DNA of 64,000 nucleotides from Herbaspirillum sp. GW103 (GTDB taxonomy: Bacteria; Pseudomonadota; Gammaproteobacteria; Burkholderiales; Burkholderiaceae_D). Below are positions 1 through 9,317 of the stretch, piece after piece. The notes beneath the pieces were generated by a model that saw only the letters and a program-made list of their open reading frames with translations, searched no databases and was not told the DNA's origin. The DNA lies in assembly GCF_000261365.1 (NCBI RefSeq), contig NZ_AJVC01000003.1, positions 1,798,001 to 1,862,000 on the forward strand. Direction: 5' to 3'. Within the stretch, counting starts at the first letter, position 1. Each line of letters begins with the position of its first letter. Both the position numbers and the translations under genes were made by a program.

Positions 1-1
1 G

Positions 2-502
2 GATGGCTGGCAGGTCATGAGCGCGCTGCGCAGCAAGCGCGATCTGCCGGTGCTGTTCCTGACGGCCAAGGACCAGGTGGAAGACCGTATCCGCGGTCTG
101 CAACTGGGCGCCGACGACTATCTGGTCAAGCCCTTTTCCTTCACCGAGCTGGTCCTGCGCATCCGCACCCTGCTGCGCCGCGGCGTCACGCGTGAAGCCG
201 AGGTCTACGAGATCGCCGACCTGCAACTGGACCACGTGCGCCACAAGGTCACGCGCCAGGGTGTCAACATCGCGCTGACCAACAAGGAGTTCATGCTGCT
301 GCACCTGCTCATCAAGCGCCAGGGTGAAGCCCTGTCCCGCACCGTGATCGCCTCGCAGATCTGGGATATGAACTTTGACAGCGACACCAACGTGGTCGAT
401 GTCGCCATCAAGCGCCTGCGCGCCAAGATCGATGCCCCCTTCGAGAAGAAACTGATCCACACCGTGCGCAGCGTCGGCTACATGTTCTCGGAAACGCCGT
501 GA
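2..502 (+). CDS. Response regulator, OmpR family, heavy-metal type (5' partial)
   Basis: The gene enters from the left edge; the frame is open from base 2 and the first Met in view (base 17) is internal. The visible part is the second half of a receiver domain, with the conserved Lys in LVKPFSF, then a winged-helix DNA-binding domain ending at the [10 protein letters not shown] motif. The wording ([29 protein letters not shown]) resembles CopR/CusR-type metal-responsive regulators. The phosphoacceptor Asp lies outside the window. Its stop overlaps the GTG start of the downstream kinase by 4 bases, so the two form a translationally coupled two-component pair. The metal signal is inferred from family resemblance only. 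Confidence 0.9.
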   Translation, partial: DGWQVMSALRSKRDLPVLFLTAKDQVEDRIRGLQLGADDYLVKPFSFTELVLRIRTLLRRGVTREAEVYEIADLQLDHVRHKVTRQGVNIALTNKEFMLLHLLIKRQGEALSRTVIASQIWDMNFDSDTNVVDVAIKRLRAKIDAPFEKKLIHTVRSVGYMFSETP

Positions 503-1953
503 GCGCCGCGCTTGCCCCCGTGCGCGGCTGGACCCTGACCGCCCGGGTCACTGCCCTGTTCGCCCTGATGACCGCGCTGGTGGTGACCGGCCTGGGCGTC
601 TACCTGGACCGCGCCGCCGGCGAGGCGCTCTCGCAGCGTGCCGACCAGGCGCTGATCGGGCGGGTGGAGCACTTCCGCAACCTGATGCACGATCTGTACA
701 ACGTCGAGCAGATGGAGCAGCGCCCCGCCCTTTTCGAAAGCATGATGGGCAACGAGCAGGATGTGCGCATCTTCCGTCGCCAGGGAGGCGCGCCCTTCAT
801 CCAGAGCAATCCCGACCATCTGGTGCCGCCGCCGATGACGCCGCTGCCGGTGGGCAGCCCGGTCAGCTCGGCCAGCCTGCAGACCAGCTATCGGACCGAT
901 GGCGTGCGGGTGCGCTGGGTATCGGCCCTGGCCGATGTCGGCCAGGGCGGTCAGGGCGGCAACCGCGTGGAGATCGTCGCGGCCTATGTCATGGTGCAGG
1001 AAAGCCGCATGATGCACAGCTACCGCTGGCGTATCGCCGGGGCCGCCGGGGCGGCGATCCTGCTGACCTCGCTGTTGGGATTCGTGCTGTTGCGGCGCGG
1101 ACTGCAACCGCTGGAGGCCATGAGCCAGCGCGCCGCCCAGATCACGCCGGACCATCTGTCGACCCGCCTGGAGCAGCACGGCATGCCGGCCGAACTGCGG
1201 CGCGTGGCGCTGTCCTTCAATGCCATGCTGGATCGCCTGGAAGCCGGCTATGACCACCTGGCACAGTTCTCCGGCGACCTGGCCCACGAGATCCGCACCC
1301 CCATCAACGTGCTGATGGGCCAGAGCCAGGTGGCGCTGGGTCAGCGCCGCAGCCTGGACGAATATGAACAGTTGCTCGAATCGAATGTGGAAGAATTGCA
1401 GCGGCTCGCGCGCATCGTCGAGAACATCCTGTTCCTGGCCCAGGCCGACCATGCCACGCTGGCAGTGGAGTGCAGCGCACTGGACCTGCATGAAGAACTG
1501 GGCAAGGTGACCGATTACTTCGAGGGCATCGCCGACGAACGCGGCCTGCGTTTCGAACTGCAGGCGCAAGGCATCTGCCATGCCAATCGCGACATGTGGC
1601 GCCGTGCGGTCAACAACCTGGTCATCAACGCGGTGCGCTACGGCCAGGCCGACAGCGTCATCCGCATCCAGGCCGCAGCGGACGCCAGCGGCAGCCGCAT
1701 CCTGGTGGACAACCGCTGCGAGGGGGTCACGCCCCAGGCGATGGCACGCATGTTCGACCGTTTCTATCGCGGCGACCGCTCGCGCAGCGCCTTCACCGAA
1801 TCCAATGGCCTGGGACTGGCCATCGTCAAGGCTATCCTGGCCCTGCATCGTGGCACGGCGGCGGTGGAGTGTCCGCAGCCGGGCTGGATACGCTTCAGCC
1901 TGTTCTTCCCTGCGGCGGCAGCGCAGTCGGGGCCGCTTCCGGCGCCGCACTGA
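499..1953 (+). CDS. Sensor histidine kinase, heavy-metal (CusS-like) type
   Basis: Inner-membrane sensor kinase of 484 residues, partner of the upstream regulator. A hydrophobic segment at about residues 14-34 and a second at about 178-198 bracket a periplasmic sensor loop. A HAMP linker follows, then the H-box [10 protein letters not shown] with the phosphoaccepting His near residue 262, an N-box ([10 protein letters not shown]) and a glycine-rich [10 protein letters not shown] motif of the HATPase domain. The start is GTG and overlaps the regulator stop. The 3' end overlaps by 59 bases the convergent permease gene. The likely ligand (copper/silver or another metal) is inferred from family type; no efflux genes are in view. 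Confidence 0.88.
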   Translation: MSAALAPVRGWTLTARVTALFALMTALVVTGLGVYLDRAAGEALSQRADQALIGRVEHFRNLMHDLYNVEQMEQRPALFESMMGNEQDVRIFRRQGGAPFIQSNPDHLVPPPMTPLPVGSPVSSASLQTSYRTDGVRVRWVSALADVGQGGQGGNRVEIVAAYVMVQESRMMHSYRWRIAGAAGAAILLTSLLGFVLLRRGLQPLEAMSQRAAQITPDHLSTRLEQHGMPAELRRVALSFNAMLDRLEAGYDHLAQFSGDLAHEIRTPINVLMGQSQVALGQRRSLDEYEQLLESNVEELQRLARIVENILFLAQADHATLAVECSALDLHEELGKVTDYFEGIADERGLRFELQAQGICHANRDMWRRAVNNLVINAVRYGQADSVIRIQAAADASGSRILVDNRCEGVTPQAMARMFDRFYRGDRSRSAFTESNGLGLAIVKAILALHRGTAAVECPQPGWIRFSLFFPAAAAQSGPLPAPH

Positions 1954-3052
1954 CGGTCTTCTGCGCGGCCTGGGCTGCCAGTTCGGCCTCGCGGGCTTCG
2001 GCAGCACGGCGCGCCTTCTGCGCCGCCGACGCGCGGGTGAAGATGATCTTCAGGGCGGCCATCACCGGCACCGAGAGGAAGATGCCGGCCACTCCGCCCA
2101 GCTGGTCTCCGGCCAAGAGGCCCAGAATCACCATCAGCGGGCTGACCTCCACGCCTTCGCTCATCAGATAGGGATTGAGCACGTAATCCTGAAACACCCG
2201 ATAGGCGACGATGAAGCCGACCAGCCACAGCAGGTGGTCATAGCCACTGAAACCGGCCACCACCAGCGCCGCCGCACTGGCCGCCAGCGGGCCGGCAAAG
2301 GGAATGAACTCCAGCACCGCCGCCAGCCCCGCCAGCAGCATGGCGTAGGGGACGCCCATGAGGGAGAAGGCGATACTGTAGGCCACGAAGGTGGCAATGG
2401 CCAGCAAGAGCAGCGCCCGTACGTAGCGCGAGAGCAGCACGTCCAGATCCTTGATGATGCCATCCCACAGCTTGCGGTTGGAACGATTCATCCAGGACAG
2501 AATTTCATCACGCATGGCCGGTGCCTCCTTGATCAGCAGGAAGCTGATGACCGGCACCAGCACCAGGTAGATCAGGTTGCTGGCCGCGTGCATCACGCCC
2601 ACGCCGAACTGCTTGGCCAAGGGCATGGCCTGGTCGGTGCCATTGGCGAGCTGGTCGCGAACGAAACCGAGGATGCGCGCGCGCAGCGGTTCGGCAAATC
2701 CCGGCAGCGGGATGTGCGAGACGGCATCGCTGGAGCGCAGCAGCGCCGGCAGCTGTTCTGACAGCCGCAAGGCCTCTTCCTGGATACGCACCCCGAAAAT
2801 GCTCACGACCGCTGCCACCATACCGATGGCCAGCACGAACACCACTGCGATGGAAACCGCACGCGGCACCCGGGCCGGGCGTACCCGCTCGATCTGCTCC
2901 ACCAGCGGATAGACCAGATAACTGAAGAAGACGGCAAACACCAGCACCAGCACGGTGGCCGAAATGGTATAGGTGACGTAGAGCAACAAGGCCACCAGGA
3001 AGACGGTCCAGACGATCCTGGCGACGCGAAAATCGAAACCCAGCATAAACAT
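1895..3052 (-). CDS. AI-2E family transporter (PerM/UPF0118)
   Basis: Polytopic inner-membrane protein of 385 residues with the usual family layout: a pair of N-terminal membrane helices (FLVALLLYVTYTISATVLV), a cytoplasmic/helical middle, and a C-terminal cluster of helices including the family-typical DYVLNPYLMSEGVEVSP stretch. Family members include TqsA, an autoinducer-2 exporter, and various ion-linked transporters, so the substrate cannot be named. An AAGG ribosome binding site sits 4 bases before the chosen ATG; a second ATG two codons later is possible. The C-terminus is a low-complexity Ala/Pro-rich tail that overlaps the kinase gene on the other strand. Confidence 0.85.
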   Translation of the reverse strand: MFMLGFDFRVARIVWTVFLVALLLYVTYTISATVLVLVFAVFFSYLVYPLVEQIERVRPARVPRAVSIAVVFVLAIGMVAAVVSIFGVRIQEEALRLSEQLPALLRSSDAVSHIPLPGFAEPLRARILGFVRDQLANGTDQAMPLAKQFGVGVMHAASNLIYLVLVPVISFLLIKEAPAMRDEILSWMNRSNRKLWDGIIKDLDVLLSRYVRALLLLAIATFVAYSIAFSLMGVPYAMLLAGLAAVLEFIPFAGPLAASAAALVVAGFSGYDHLLWLVGFIVAYRVFQDYVLNPYLMSEGVEVSPLMVILGLLAGDQLGGVAGIFLSVPVMAALKIIFTRASAAQKARRAAEAREAELAAQAAQKTVSAAPEAAPTALPPQGRTG

Positions 3053-3479
3053 TCATCCTTGGAAAATCAGACGCGCCTCACCTGCGTCACGGAGCACCCC
3101 GCCCCCGCTACGGCTGAGCTGCGATTGCACCTTATTTGATCCGCATCATGTTTCCTATCAGTCAAATCCTTCAGGCTGTGTAGGAAAGCGTGAAAATACC
3201 TTCATGCAGCGCGACAAGATGCTGAACTCAGGGCTGCGTCCTTGCGGAACCGGGAAGTCCGCAAGACGCGATGTCGTCACGAAGAGACATTCATACGTCT
3301 CCTCCGCCCTGTCAGCCGCCTGAGCCTGCCGCCGACCTGCGCCCGCGAATGCACACGGGGCGCGTGTCATTCTCATCAGTGATATCTGTTATCAGGAAAT
3401 ACACGAGAACATGACATTGCGACGGGTCAAGCAATTGCTTTAAATTTCAGTAATTACTGAAATTTCGAAAGTTTTTAAC
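3053..3479. other. Intergenic region, 427 bp, without a convincing gene
   Basis: This lies between the divergent AI-2E permease gene and the GbsR-type regulator. A 72-codon frame on the minus strand (3158-3376) has no ribosome binding site and a composition like random high-GC sequence, so no gene is called. The final 60 bases are AT-rich and contain the palindrome listed separately. Confidence 0.6.
3442..3465. promoter_or_regulatory. Perfect 24-bp palindrome, candidate operator of the GbsR/MarR regulator
   Basis: A perfect inverted repeat (half-site AAATTTCAGTAA) ends 14 bases before the ATG of the regulator gene. MarR-superfamily repressors commonly bind such AT-rich dyads in their own promoters, so autoregulation is the simplest reading. 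Its position, almost on the start codon, would block transcription or translation initiation directly. Whether it also controls the downstream cyd genes depends on readthrough. Confidence 0.6.
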
Positions 3480-4049
3480 ATGGAAAAACAGGTACTCAGT
3501 CCTCTCATGCAGCGCTTCATCAGCCACTTCGGCGAGATGGGCAGCCGCTGGGGCATCAATCGTACGGTGGGCCAGATCTATGCCCTGCTGTATATCTGCG
3601 GCTGCCCGCTCAATGCCGACGAGATTGCCGAATACCTCAGTTTTTCGCGCTCCAACGTGAGCATGGGCCTGAAGGAACTGCAGTCCTGGCGGCTGGTGAA
3701 ATTGCTGCACAAGCCGAATGATCGTCGTGAATATTTCGAACCGCCCGGCGACATCTGGGAAATCTTCAAGGTCCTGCTGGAGGAACGTCGCCGCCGCGAG
3801 ATCGAACCGACCCTCTCGATGCTGCGCGATGCCCTGCTGGAAGCGCCCGGCAGCAAGGATGACAAGGAAGTGCAAAAGCGCATGCGCCAGATGTATGAAC
3901 TGATCGAGCTCTCCAGTTCCTGGTTCGACGATGTGCAGCGCCTCTCGCCGGAGACCCTGGTGTCATTGATGAAGATGGGTTCCAAGGTCAAGAAACTGCT
4001 GGACGTGCGCGACAAGTTCCGCCTCGGCAGCAGCAACGACAAGGAGTAA
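3480..4049 (+). CDS. GbsR/MarR family transcriptional regulator
   Basis: DNA-binding protein of 189 residues. The winged helix-turn-helix is at about residues 25-90 (TVGQIYALLYICGCPLNAD, then SFSRSNVSMGLKELQSW as the recognition region), followed by a helical C-terminal region. The GbsR branch of the MarR superfamily usually controls osmoprotectant or respiratory genes. Here it lies 5 bases upstream of cydP and the bd oxidase genes in the same direction, so a role in controlling cytochrome bd expression is inferred. A perfect 24-bp palindrome immediately precedes the gene. Confidence 0.85.
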   Translation: MEKQVLSPLMQRFISHFGEMGSRWGINRTVGQIYALLYICGCPLNADEIAEYLSFSRSNVSMGLKELQSWRLVKLLHKPNDRREYFEPPGDIWEIFKVLLEERRRREIEPTLSMLRDALLEAPGSKDDKEVQKRMRQMYELIELSSSWFDDVQRLSPETLVSLMKMGSKVKKLLDVRDKFRLGSSNDKE

Positions 4050-4054
4050 TTCAG

Positions 4055-4315
4055 ATGCAGCTCACGCAATCCCGCAAACGACCGTGGCGCTGGCCACGCC
4101 TGACCCAGCTGCCGCTGGGGGTGGAGATCACCCTGCTGCTGGTGGTCAAGATCGCCCTCATCACGGTGCTGGCCAGGACCTTCTTCGCCCATCCCGAGGC
4201 CAAGCACATGCAGATGCCTGTGCAGCGGGTGGAGCAGCGCATGCTGTCCTTCACCGCGCCGCCGGCAAGCACCGAACAAATTCAAGACCTGTCCGCCAAA
4301 CAACAAACGGAGTAA
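4055..4315 (+). CDS. cydP: Cytochrome oxidase putative small subunit CydP
   Basis: Small 86-residue protein with one membrane helix (about residues 22-42, VEITLLLVVKIALITVLART) after a basic N-terminus, and a polar tail rich in Gln/Glu. Its length, single helix and position directly upstream of cydA match the CydP family, which is found next to bd oxidase genes in beta- and gammaproteobacteria. It is 6 bases upstream of cydA and 5 bases downstream of the regulator, so the four genes are probably one transcript. Its molecular role is not established; association with the oxidase is inferred. Confidence 0.8.
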   Translation: MQLTQSRKRPWRWPRLTQLPLGVEITLLLVVKIALITVLARTFFAHPEAKHMQMPVQRVEQRMLSFTAPPASTEQIQDLSAKQQTE

Positions 4316-4321
4316 CACAAC

Positions 4322-5947
4322 ATGGTTCCCATCGATGAAGTCGTCTCGCTATCGCGGCTGCAGTTTGCCGTCACGGCGCTCTATCACTTCCTGTTCGTCC
4401 CCCTGACCCTGGGCCTGTCCTGGATCCTGGTCATCATGGAGTCGGTCTATGTCATGACCGGCAACCAGATCTACAAGGACATGACCCGCTTCTGGGGCAA
4501 GCTCTTCGGCATCAACTTCGCCATGGGCGTGGCCACCGGCATCACCCTGGAATTCCAGTTCGGCACCAACTGGTCCTACTATTCGCACTACGTGGGTGAC
4601 ATCTTCGGCACCCCGCTGGCCATCGAGGGCTTGATGGCCTTCTTCATGGAATCGACCTTCGTCGGCCTGTTCTTCTTCGGCTGGGACAAGCTCTCCCGCA
4701 AGCAGCATTTGATCGTCACCGTGCTGGTGGCGCTGGGCTCGAACCTGTCGGCGCTGTGGATCCTCATCGCCAACGGCTGGATGAACAATCCGGTGGGCGC
4801 CGAATTCAACTTCGAGACCATGCGCATGGAACTGGTCAGCATGACCGACGTGATCTTCAACCCGGTGGCCCAGGTCAAGTTCGTGCATACCGTGGCAGCG
4901 GGCTATGTCACGGCCTCCATGTTCGTGCTGGGGGTCTCCGCCTGGTATCTGCTCAAGGCGCGTGATACCGCCTTCGCGCTGCGTTCCTTCGCCGTGGCTG
5001 CCGGTTTCGGCCTGGCCGCCACGCTCTCGGTGATCGTCCTGGGGGATGAATCGGGCTATACCGCCGGTGAAGTCAACAAGGTCAAGCTGGCCGCCATCGA
5101 AGCCGAGTGGGACACCCACCCCGCCCCGGCCGGCCTGACCCTGTTCGGCCTGCCCAACGACAAGGAAGAGCGCACCGATTACGCCATCAAGATTCCCTAC
5201 GTACTGGGCTTGATCGGGACACGCTCGGTCGATACCCAGGTGCTGGGCATCAAGGACCTCAAGAAGGAACATGAAGTCCGCATCCGCAACGGCATGCTGG
5301 CCTATGCGGCGTTGACCCGCCTGAAGTCCGGCGACAAGTCGCCCGAAGCCCGCGCCGAATTCGACAAGCTCAAGAAGGACCTGGGCTACGGCCTGCTGTT
5401 GAAGAAGTACACCAACAACGTGGTCGATGCCACGCCCGAGCAGATCGCCATGGCGGTGAACGACACCATTCCCAAGGTGGCGCCGATGTTCTGGGCGTTC
5501 CGCGGCATGGTGGGGCTGGGCTTCCTGTTCCTGTTCATCTTCTCGGCCTCGTTCTGGTTCCTGGCCAAGAAGCAGCTGGCCCCGCAACGCTGGCTGCTGC
5601 GCCTGGCCGTGGTCGCCATTCCGCTGCCGTGGATCGCCGCCGAACTGGGCTGGATCGTGGCCGAATATGGCCGCCAGCCCTGGACCATTGCCGGCATCCT
5701 GCCCACGCACCTGTCGGCCTCTTCGCTGCAACCGGGCAGCCTCTACTTCAGCCTGGCTGGCTTCATCCTGTTCTATACCTTCCTGCTGGTGGTGGAGATG
5801 ATCCTGATGGTGAAGTACGCCCGTCTCGGCCCCAGCAGCCTGCATACCGGCCAGTATCACTGGGAAACCAAGGGCAAGGAACACGGCCCCGACGATGTCC
5901 TGCCGCCGCCCCTGAACCCGTCGGCCAACGCCGGCAGCCAATCCTGA
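4322..5947 (+). CDS. cydA: Cytochrome bd ubiquinol oxidase subunit I
   Basis: Heme-bearing subunit of the cytochrome bd quinol oxidase, which reduces O2 to water at high affinity in the inner membrane. His22 (TALYHFLF), His189 (KFVHTVAAGYV) and Met396 (RGMVGLGF) sit where the heme b595/d and b558 ligands of E. coli CydA lie. The GRQPW motif near the C-terminal helices is also present. At 541 residues it is the long Q-loop type. It is followed by cydB after 28 bases and later cydX, a standard operon; cydDC maturation genes are not in the window. Confidence 0.97.
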   Translation: MVPIDEVVSLSRLQFAVTALYHFLFVPLTLGLSWILVIMESVYVMTGNQIYKDMTRFWGKLFGINFAMGVATGITLEFQFGTNWSYYSHYVGDIFGTPLAIEGLMAFFMESTFVGLFFFGWDKLSRKQHLIVTVLVALGSNLSALWILIANGWMNNPVGAEFNFETMRMELVSMTDVIFNPVAQVKFVHTVAAGYVTASMFVLGVSAWYLLKARDTAFALRSFAVAAGFGLAATLSVIVLGDESGYTAGEVNKVKLAAIEAEWDTHPAPAGLTLFGLPNDKEERTDYAIKIPYVLGLIGTRSVDTQVLGIKDLKKEHEVRIRNGMLAYAALTRLKSGDKSPEARAEFDKLKKDLGYGLLLKKYTNNVVDATPEQIAMAVNDTIPKVAPMFWAFRGMVGLGFLFLFIFSASFWFLAKKQLAPQRWLLRLAVVAIPLPWIAAELGWIVAEYGRQPWTIAGILPTHLSASSLQPGSLYFSLAGFILFYTFLLVVEMILMVKYARLGPSSLHTGQYHWETKGKEHGPDDVLPPPLNPSANAGSQS

Positions 5948-5975
5948 TGCCACCAGAAGAAATGAGGAAAGCAGA

Positions 5976-7115
5976 ATGATCTTCGATTACGAAACACTCA
6001 AACTGATCTGGTGGGCCTTCGTGGGCGTGCTCATCATCGGCTTCGCGCTCACCGACGGCTTCGACTTCGGCGTGGGCATGATGCTGCCCTTCGCCGGCAA
6101 GAACGATACCGAGCGGCGCATCCTGATCAACGCCATCGGCCCCACCTGGGAAGGCAACCAGACCTGGTTCATCACCGCCGGCGGCGCCACCTTCGCAGCC
6201 TGGCCGCTGGTCTATGCGACCGCCTTCTCGGGCTTCTACATCGCCCTGATGGTGCTGCTGTTCTCGCTGTTCTTCCGTCCGGTGGGCTTCGACTACCGCA
6301 GCAAGGTGGCCGATCCGCGCTGGCGCAATGCCTGGGACTGGGGGCTGTTCATCGGCGGTTTCGTGCCGCCCCTGATCTGCGGTGTGGCCTTCGGCAACCT
6401 GCTGCTGGGTGTGCCCTTCCACTATGACGACACCATGCGCGTGGAATACACCGGCAGTTTCTTTGCCCTGTTGAATCCCTTCGGTCTGCTGGCCGGTCTG
6501 CTGTCGGTGGCCATGCTGCTGATGCACGGTGCGGCGTTTGCCTTCGTCAAGACCGAGGCCGCCGTGGGCGAGCGTTCGCGCAAGACCGTCATCGGTGCGG
6601 CGCTGGTGACGGTGCTGCTGTTCGTGGCCGGTGGCTTCTGGGTGGCCCAGATGCCGGGCTACCGCATCACCGCCATGCCCGACGCCAACAGCGCCTTCAC
6701 GCCCCTGGCCAAGACCGTGGAAGTGGTCGCCGGTGCCTGGTTCGACAACTACGCCAAGTGGCCCGTGACCAAGCTGTTCCCGGCACTCGGTGTGGCCGGT
6801 GCCGTGCTGGCCGCGCTGCTGGCGCTGGTGCGCAGTGCGCGCCTGGCCTTCATCGCCAGCGGCCTGTCGGTGACCGGCATCATCCTCACGGCCGGCATGT
6901 CGCTGTTCCCCTTCGTGATGCCCTCCTCGCTGGATGCAAAGAGCAGCCTGACGATGTGGGATGCCGTCTCCAGCCACAAGACTCTGGGCCTGATGTTCTG
7001 GATGGTGCTGATCTTCCTGCCGCTCATCATCGTCTATACCGGCTGGGTCTATCGCGTGGTCAAGGGCAAGGTCACCGCCCGCGACATCCACGAGAACGAA
7101 CACACGGCGTATTGA
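5976..7115 (+). CDS. cydB: Cytochrome bd ubiquinol oxidase subunit II
   Basis: Second subunit of the bd oxidase, 379 residues, the same length class as the E. coli protein. It begins with the family-typical segment ending LTDGFDFGVGMMLPF, followed by PTWEGNQTWF, and carries about eight or nine membrane helices. It pairs with CydA to form the quinol-oxidising, O2-reducing complex. A GAGG-type ribosome binding site precedes the ATG. cydX starts 36 bases downstream in the same direction. Confidence 0.97.
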   Translation: MIFDYETLKLIWWAFVGVLIIGFALTDGFDFGVGMMLPFAGKNDTERRILINAIGPTWEGNQTWFITAGGATFAAWPLVYATAFSGFYIALMVLLFSLFFRPVGFDYRSKVADPRWRNAWDWGLFIGGFVPPLICGVAFGNLLLGVPFHYDDTMRVEYTGSFFALLNPFGLLAGLLSVAMLLMHGAAFAFVKTEAAVGERSRKTVIGAALVTVLLFVAGGFWVAQMPGYRITAMPDANSAFTPLAKTVEVVAGAWFDNYAKWPVTKLFPALGVAGAVLAALLALVRSARLAFIASGLSVTGIILTAGMSLFPFVMPSSLDAKSSLTMWDAVSSHKTLGLMFWMVLIFLPLIIVYTGWVYRVVKGKVTARDIHENEHTAY

Positions 7116-7151
7116 TTACGCGCAATCGCAAACTGCAACGAGGAGAACATC

Positions 7152-7322
7152 ATGTGGTATTTCGCCTGGATACTCGGCATCGGCCTGGCACTGGCCTTCG
7201 GCATCATCAACGTCATGTGGCTGGAAGCCAACTATGCCTTCGGCCGTCGCAAGGCCGAGGAAACCCACGAACGCTTCGCCAGCGCCCGTGCGGCGGAAAA
7301 GCAGCGGCGCAACGGCAGGTAA
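7152..7322 (+). CDS. cydX: Cytochrome bd small subunit CydX
   Basis: Tiny gene of 56 codons with a good GAGGAG ribosome binding site 8 bases before the ATG. The product begins MWYFAWILGIGLALAFGI, a single membrane helix typical of CydX/CbdX, followed by NVMWLE and a charged tail of about 30 residues. CydX is known to stabilise the heme d site of the bd oxidase. Its place just after cydB and before a strong terminator marks it as the last gene of the operon. Confidence 0.93.
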   Translation: MWYFAWILGIGLALAFGIINVMWLEANYAFGRRKAEETHERFASARAAEKQRRNGR

Positions 7323-7353
7323 GTTCGCGTGATCGTGTAATCCCGCGAGCAAG

Positions 7354-7381
7354 GCCGGCAGCGTCGCTGCCGGCTTTTTTT
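7354..7381 (+). terminator. Rho-independent terminator of the cyd operon
   Basis: A perfect 9-bp stem (GCCGGCAGC / GCTGCCGGC) with a 3-base loop is followed by seven T residues. It lies 31 bases after the cydX stop and closes the cyd operon. Confidence 0.92.
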
Positions 7382-7401
7382 CAACTTGCCTGGAGATCAT
7401 C

Positions 7402-7917
7402 ATGCCCGCCGCCCCTGCCCCGCACGCCGAAGAAGTCGCCCCCGCAGCCCGTCACTGGGCCCTGTTGCCGGGCGCAGGTTTCGCCGACAGCTACCGCATC
7501 CGCCTCACGCCGCAACTGGCGCAATTGAACAGCACCGAGATCGCCGAACGCATGATGGCCTCGCAGCCGGCCTGGATCAGCGCCTTGATGCAGTTGCGCG
7601 ATCGCCTGGTGGCGCCGCTGGGTCTCAAGCGCGCCGGCGACCATGGCGCGCCGGCGGGCTTTCCGCTGCTGCTGGCCGAACCGGCGCGCGTGGTCATGGG
7701 GCTCGATGACAGCCATCTGGATTTCCGTCTGTGCGTGGAAAAATTTCCCGATACGGCGGCGCAAGCGGCAGACGATCAGTGGCTCATCGTGACCACCGTC
7801 GTACGCACCAAGCGCTGGCTGGGCAAGCTCCACCTGGCCGCGATCATGCCCTTTCATCGCTGCATCGCGCGTACCTTGCTGCAAGGCTTGCTGCGCCACG
7901 AACATCGGGCCTGCTGA
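7402..7917 (+). CDS. DUF2867 domain-containing protein
   Basis: Cytoplasmic protein of 171 residues without signal peptide or membrane helix. The pattern FADSYRIRL near the start, LMQLRDRLVAPLGLK in the middle and LHLAAIMPFHRCIARTLL near the end matches DUF2867 proteins, whose function is unknown. A GGAG ribosome binding site precedes the ATG. It stands alone between the cyd terminator and the convergent ohr gene, so context gives no functional hint. Confidence 0.75.
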   Translation: MPAAPAPHAEEVAPAARHWALLPGAGFADSYRIRLTPQLAQLNSTEIAERMMASQPAWISALMQLRDRLVAPLGLKRAGDHGAPAGFPLLLAEPARVVMGLDDSHLDFRLCVEKFPDTAAQAADDQWLIVTTVVRTKRWLGKLHLAAIMPFHRCIARTLLQGLLRHEHRAC

Positions 7918-8028
7918 AACACCTTCCAACGCAACAACGCCGCGGCGACCTCAGGGACGCAGCGGCGTTTTCTTTCAGACTGACCAGCGCAGGCAGGAGC
8001 CGTGTCGGCCCCGCCTCGCCTGAAGGCA

Positions 8029-8463
8029 TTACACCAGGTTCAGGGTCACGTTGATGTTGTCGCGGGTGGCGTTGGAGTACGGGCACACCTGGTGCGCCTT
8101 GTTCACCAGATCCTGCGCCACGGCACGGTCCACGCCCGGCAGCGAGATGTTCAGTTCGGCTTCGATGCCGAAACCTTGCGGAATCTGGCCGATGCCGACC
8201 TTGCCGGTGATGCTGGCGTCCGCAGGCAGGGCCACCTTGGCCTGGCCGGCGACGAACTTGAGCGCGCCCAGGAAGCAAGCCGAGTAACCGGCGGCGAACA
8301 GTTGTTCCGGGTTGGTGCCGTTACCACCGGCGCCGCCCAGTTCCTTGGGGGTGGACAGCTTGACGTCCAGGACGCCGTCGGAGGACTTGGCCGAACCTTC
8401 ACGGCCGCCAGTGGCGGTAGCGGTGGCGGTGTAGAGGGCTTTTTCGATCTTGTTCGAGGGCAT
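8029..8463 (-). CDS. ohr: Organic hydroperoxide resistance protein Ohr
   Basis: Thiol-dependent peroxidase of 144 residues, OsmC/Ohr family, which reduces organic hydroperoxides in the cytoplasm. The two catalytic Cys are visible in [10 protein letters not shown] and [11 protein letters not shown], and the active-site Glu in [10 protein letters not shown]. The ATG at 8463 is chosen because GAAAGG lies at the right spacing; an upstream TTG would only add five residues. ohrR lies immediately upstream in the same direction with a promoter-like AT-rich gap between, the common redox-sensing arrangement. Confidence 0.95.
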   Translation of the reverse strand: MPSNKIEKALYTATATATGGREGSAKSSDGVLDVKLSTPKELGGAGGNGTNPEQLFAAGYSACFLGALKFVAGQAKVALPADASITGKVGIGQIPQGFGIEAELNISLPGVDRAVAQDLVNKAHQVCPYSNATRDNINVTLNLV

Positions 8464-8657
8464 GGTATTTCCTTTCAAAGTTCAGGTTGTCGTCACCCTT
8501 GCGGGTTTCGTTTGAGGGGTGGGATGTCGAAAGATTCGCTTTCGTTCTTTCGTTCATCACCGGCTTGCCAGATTGTCTTGCTGCTTCACTTCCAATGCTG
8601 CGGTGCTGCGTTCTTGCGACCTTCCCTGCGGCGGCGTCAACGATATAAATAATTAAC

Positions 8658-8678
8658 TATATTATTGCGCACAATATA
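8658..8678. promoter_or_regulatory. Candidate OhrR operator upstream of ohr
   Basis: An inverted repeat TATATT-N9-AATATA lies in the AT-rich gap between ohrR and ohr, about 200 bases before the ohr start. Placement in an ohr promoter region fits an OhrR site; the 200-base leader is longer than usual. Confidence 0.4.
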
Positions 8679-8700
8679 AACCACAAAGCTTGTTACATTT

Positions 8701-9186
8701 TCATTCATTTTCGGCGTCGACCAGGCCCTTGCGGACCTGCTTCAATTCCACCACCAGCGCCTTGATCCGGTCCAGCGCGGGCAGCATGCAGCTCATCTGC
8801 TGCGGGACGGCCTTGGCCTTTTCCCGCAGGGCGCGACCGGCCTCGCTCAGGCTCACGACCACCCGGCGCTCATCGCCGGCATCGCGATTGCGGTGAAGCA
8901 AACCCATGCTTTCCATGCGCTTGAGCAGGGGGGTCAGCGTACCAGAATCCAGAAACAGACGCGTGCCCAGCTCCGAGACGGTGATGCCATCCCTTTCCCA
9001 CAGCACCAGCATCACCAGATATTGCGGATAGGTGATCTCCAGCGGGGCCAGGATCTGCTTGTACGCCTTGGTCATGGCCAGCGACGCCGAATACATCGCG
9101 AAACACAGCTGATTGTCCAGAAGCAGGGCTTCGTCCATCAGTGCGTCGGGGAGATTCGTTGTCTGCGTCTTGTCCATGTGCTGCAT
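8701..9186 (-). CDS. ohrR: MarR-family organic peroxide sensor OhrR
   Basis: Repressor of about 161 residues that releases DNA when its N-terminal reactive Cys is oxidised by organic peroxides. The Cys is visible in the family motif [12 protein letters not shown], followed by a winged helix-turn-helix ([20 protein letters not shown]) with the beta wing containing DERRVVVSL. The ATG at 9186 is preferred; another ATG at 9177 or a TTG at 9213 is possible. It lies upstream of ohr and probably controls both genes. A site resembling known OhrR operators overlaps the region just upstream. Confidence 0.9.
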   Translation of the reverse strand: MQHMDKTQTTNLPDALMDEALLLDNQLCFAMYSASLAMTKAYKQILAPLEITYPQYLVMLVLWERDGITVSELGTRLFLDSGTLTPLLKRMESMGLLHRNRDAGDERRVVVSLSEAGRALREKAKAVPQQMSCMLPALDRIKALVVELKQVRKGLVDAENE

Positions 9187-9197
9187 ATTAAACTGCT

Positions 9198-9212
9198 CAA
9201 AATTTAATTGCA
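9198..9212. promoter_or_regulatory. Candidate OhrR operator upstream of ohrR
   Basis: The 15 bases CAAAATTTAATTGCA match 12 of 15 positions of the TACAATTTAATTGTA operator remembered for Xanthomonas OhrR. They lie 12 bases before the chosen ohrR start. The core AATTTAATT is symmetric around one base. Confidence 0.5.
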
Positions 9213-9317
9213 AGCTATTTAATTTGAAAAAATTTGTCCAAGTCGTTCATTTCCCTTCATCCGCCACGCGGCCAAGCCGGTATCATGCGGCCTGCTTCTG
9301 CTTTTTTCTGCATATCG

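Noticed and set aside
3158-3376. 72-codon frame in the gap before the GbsR-type regulator
   Set aside because: No ribosome binding site, random-like composition, no recognisable motif.
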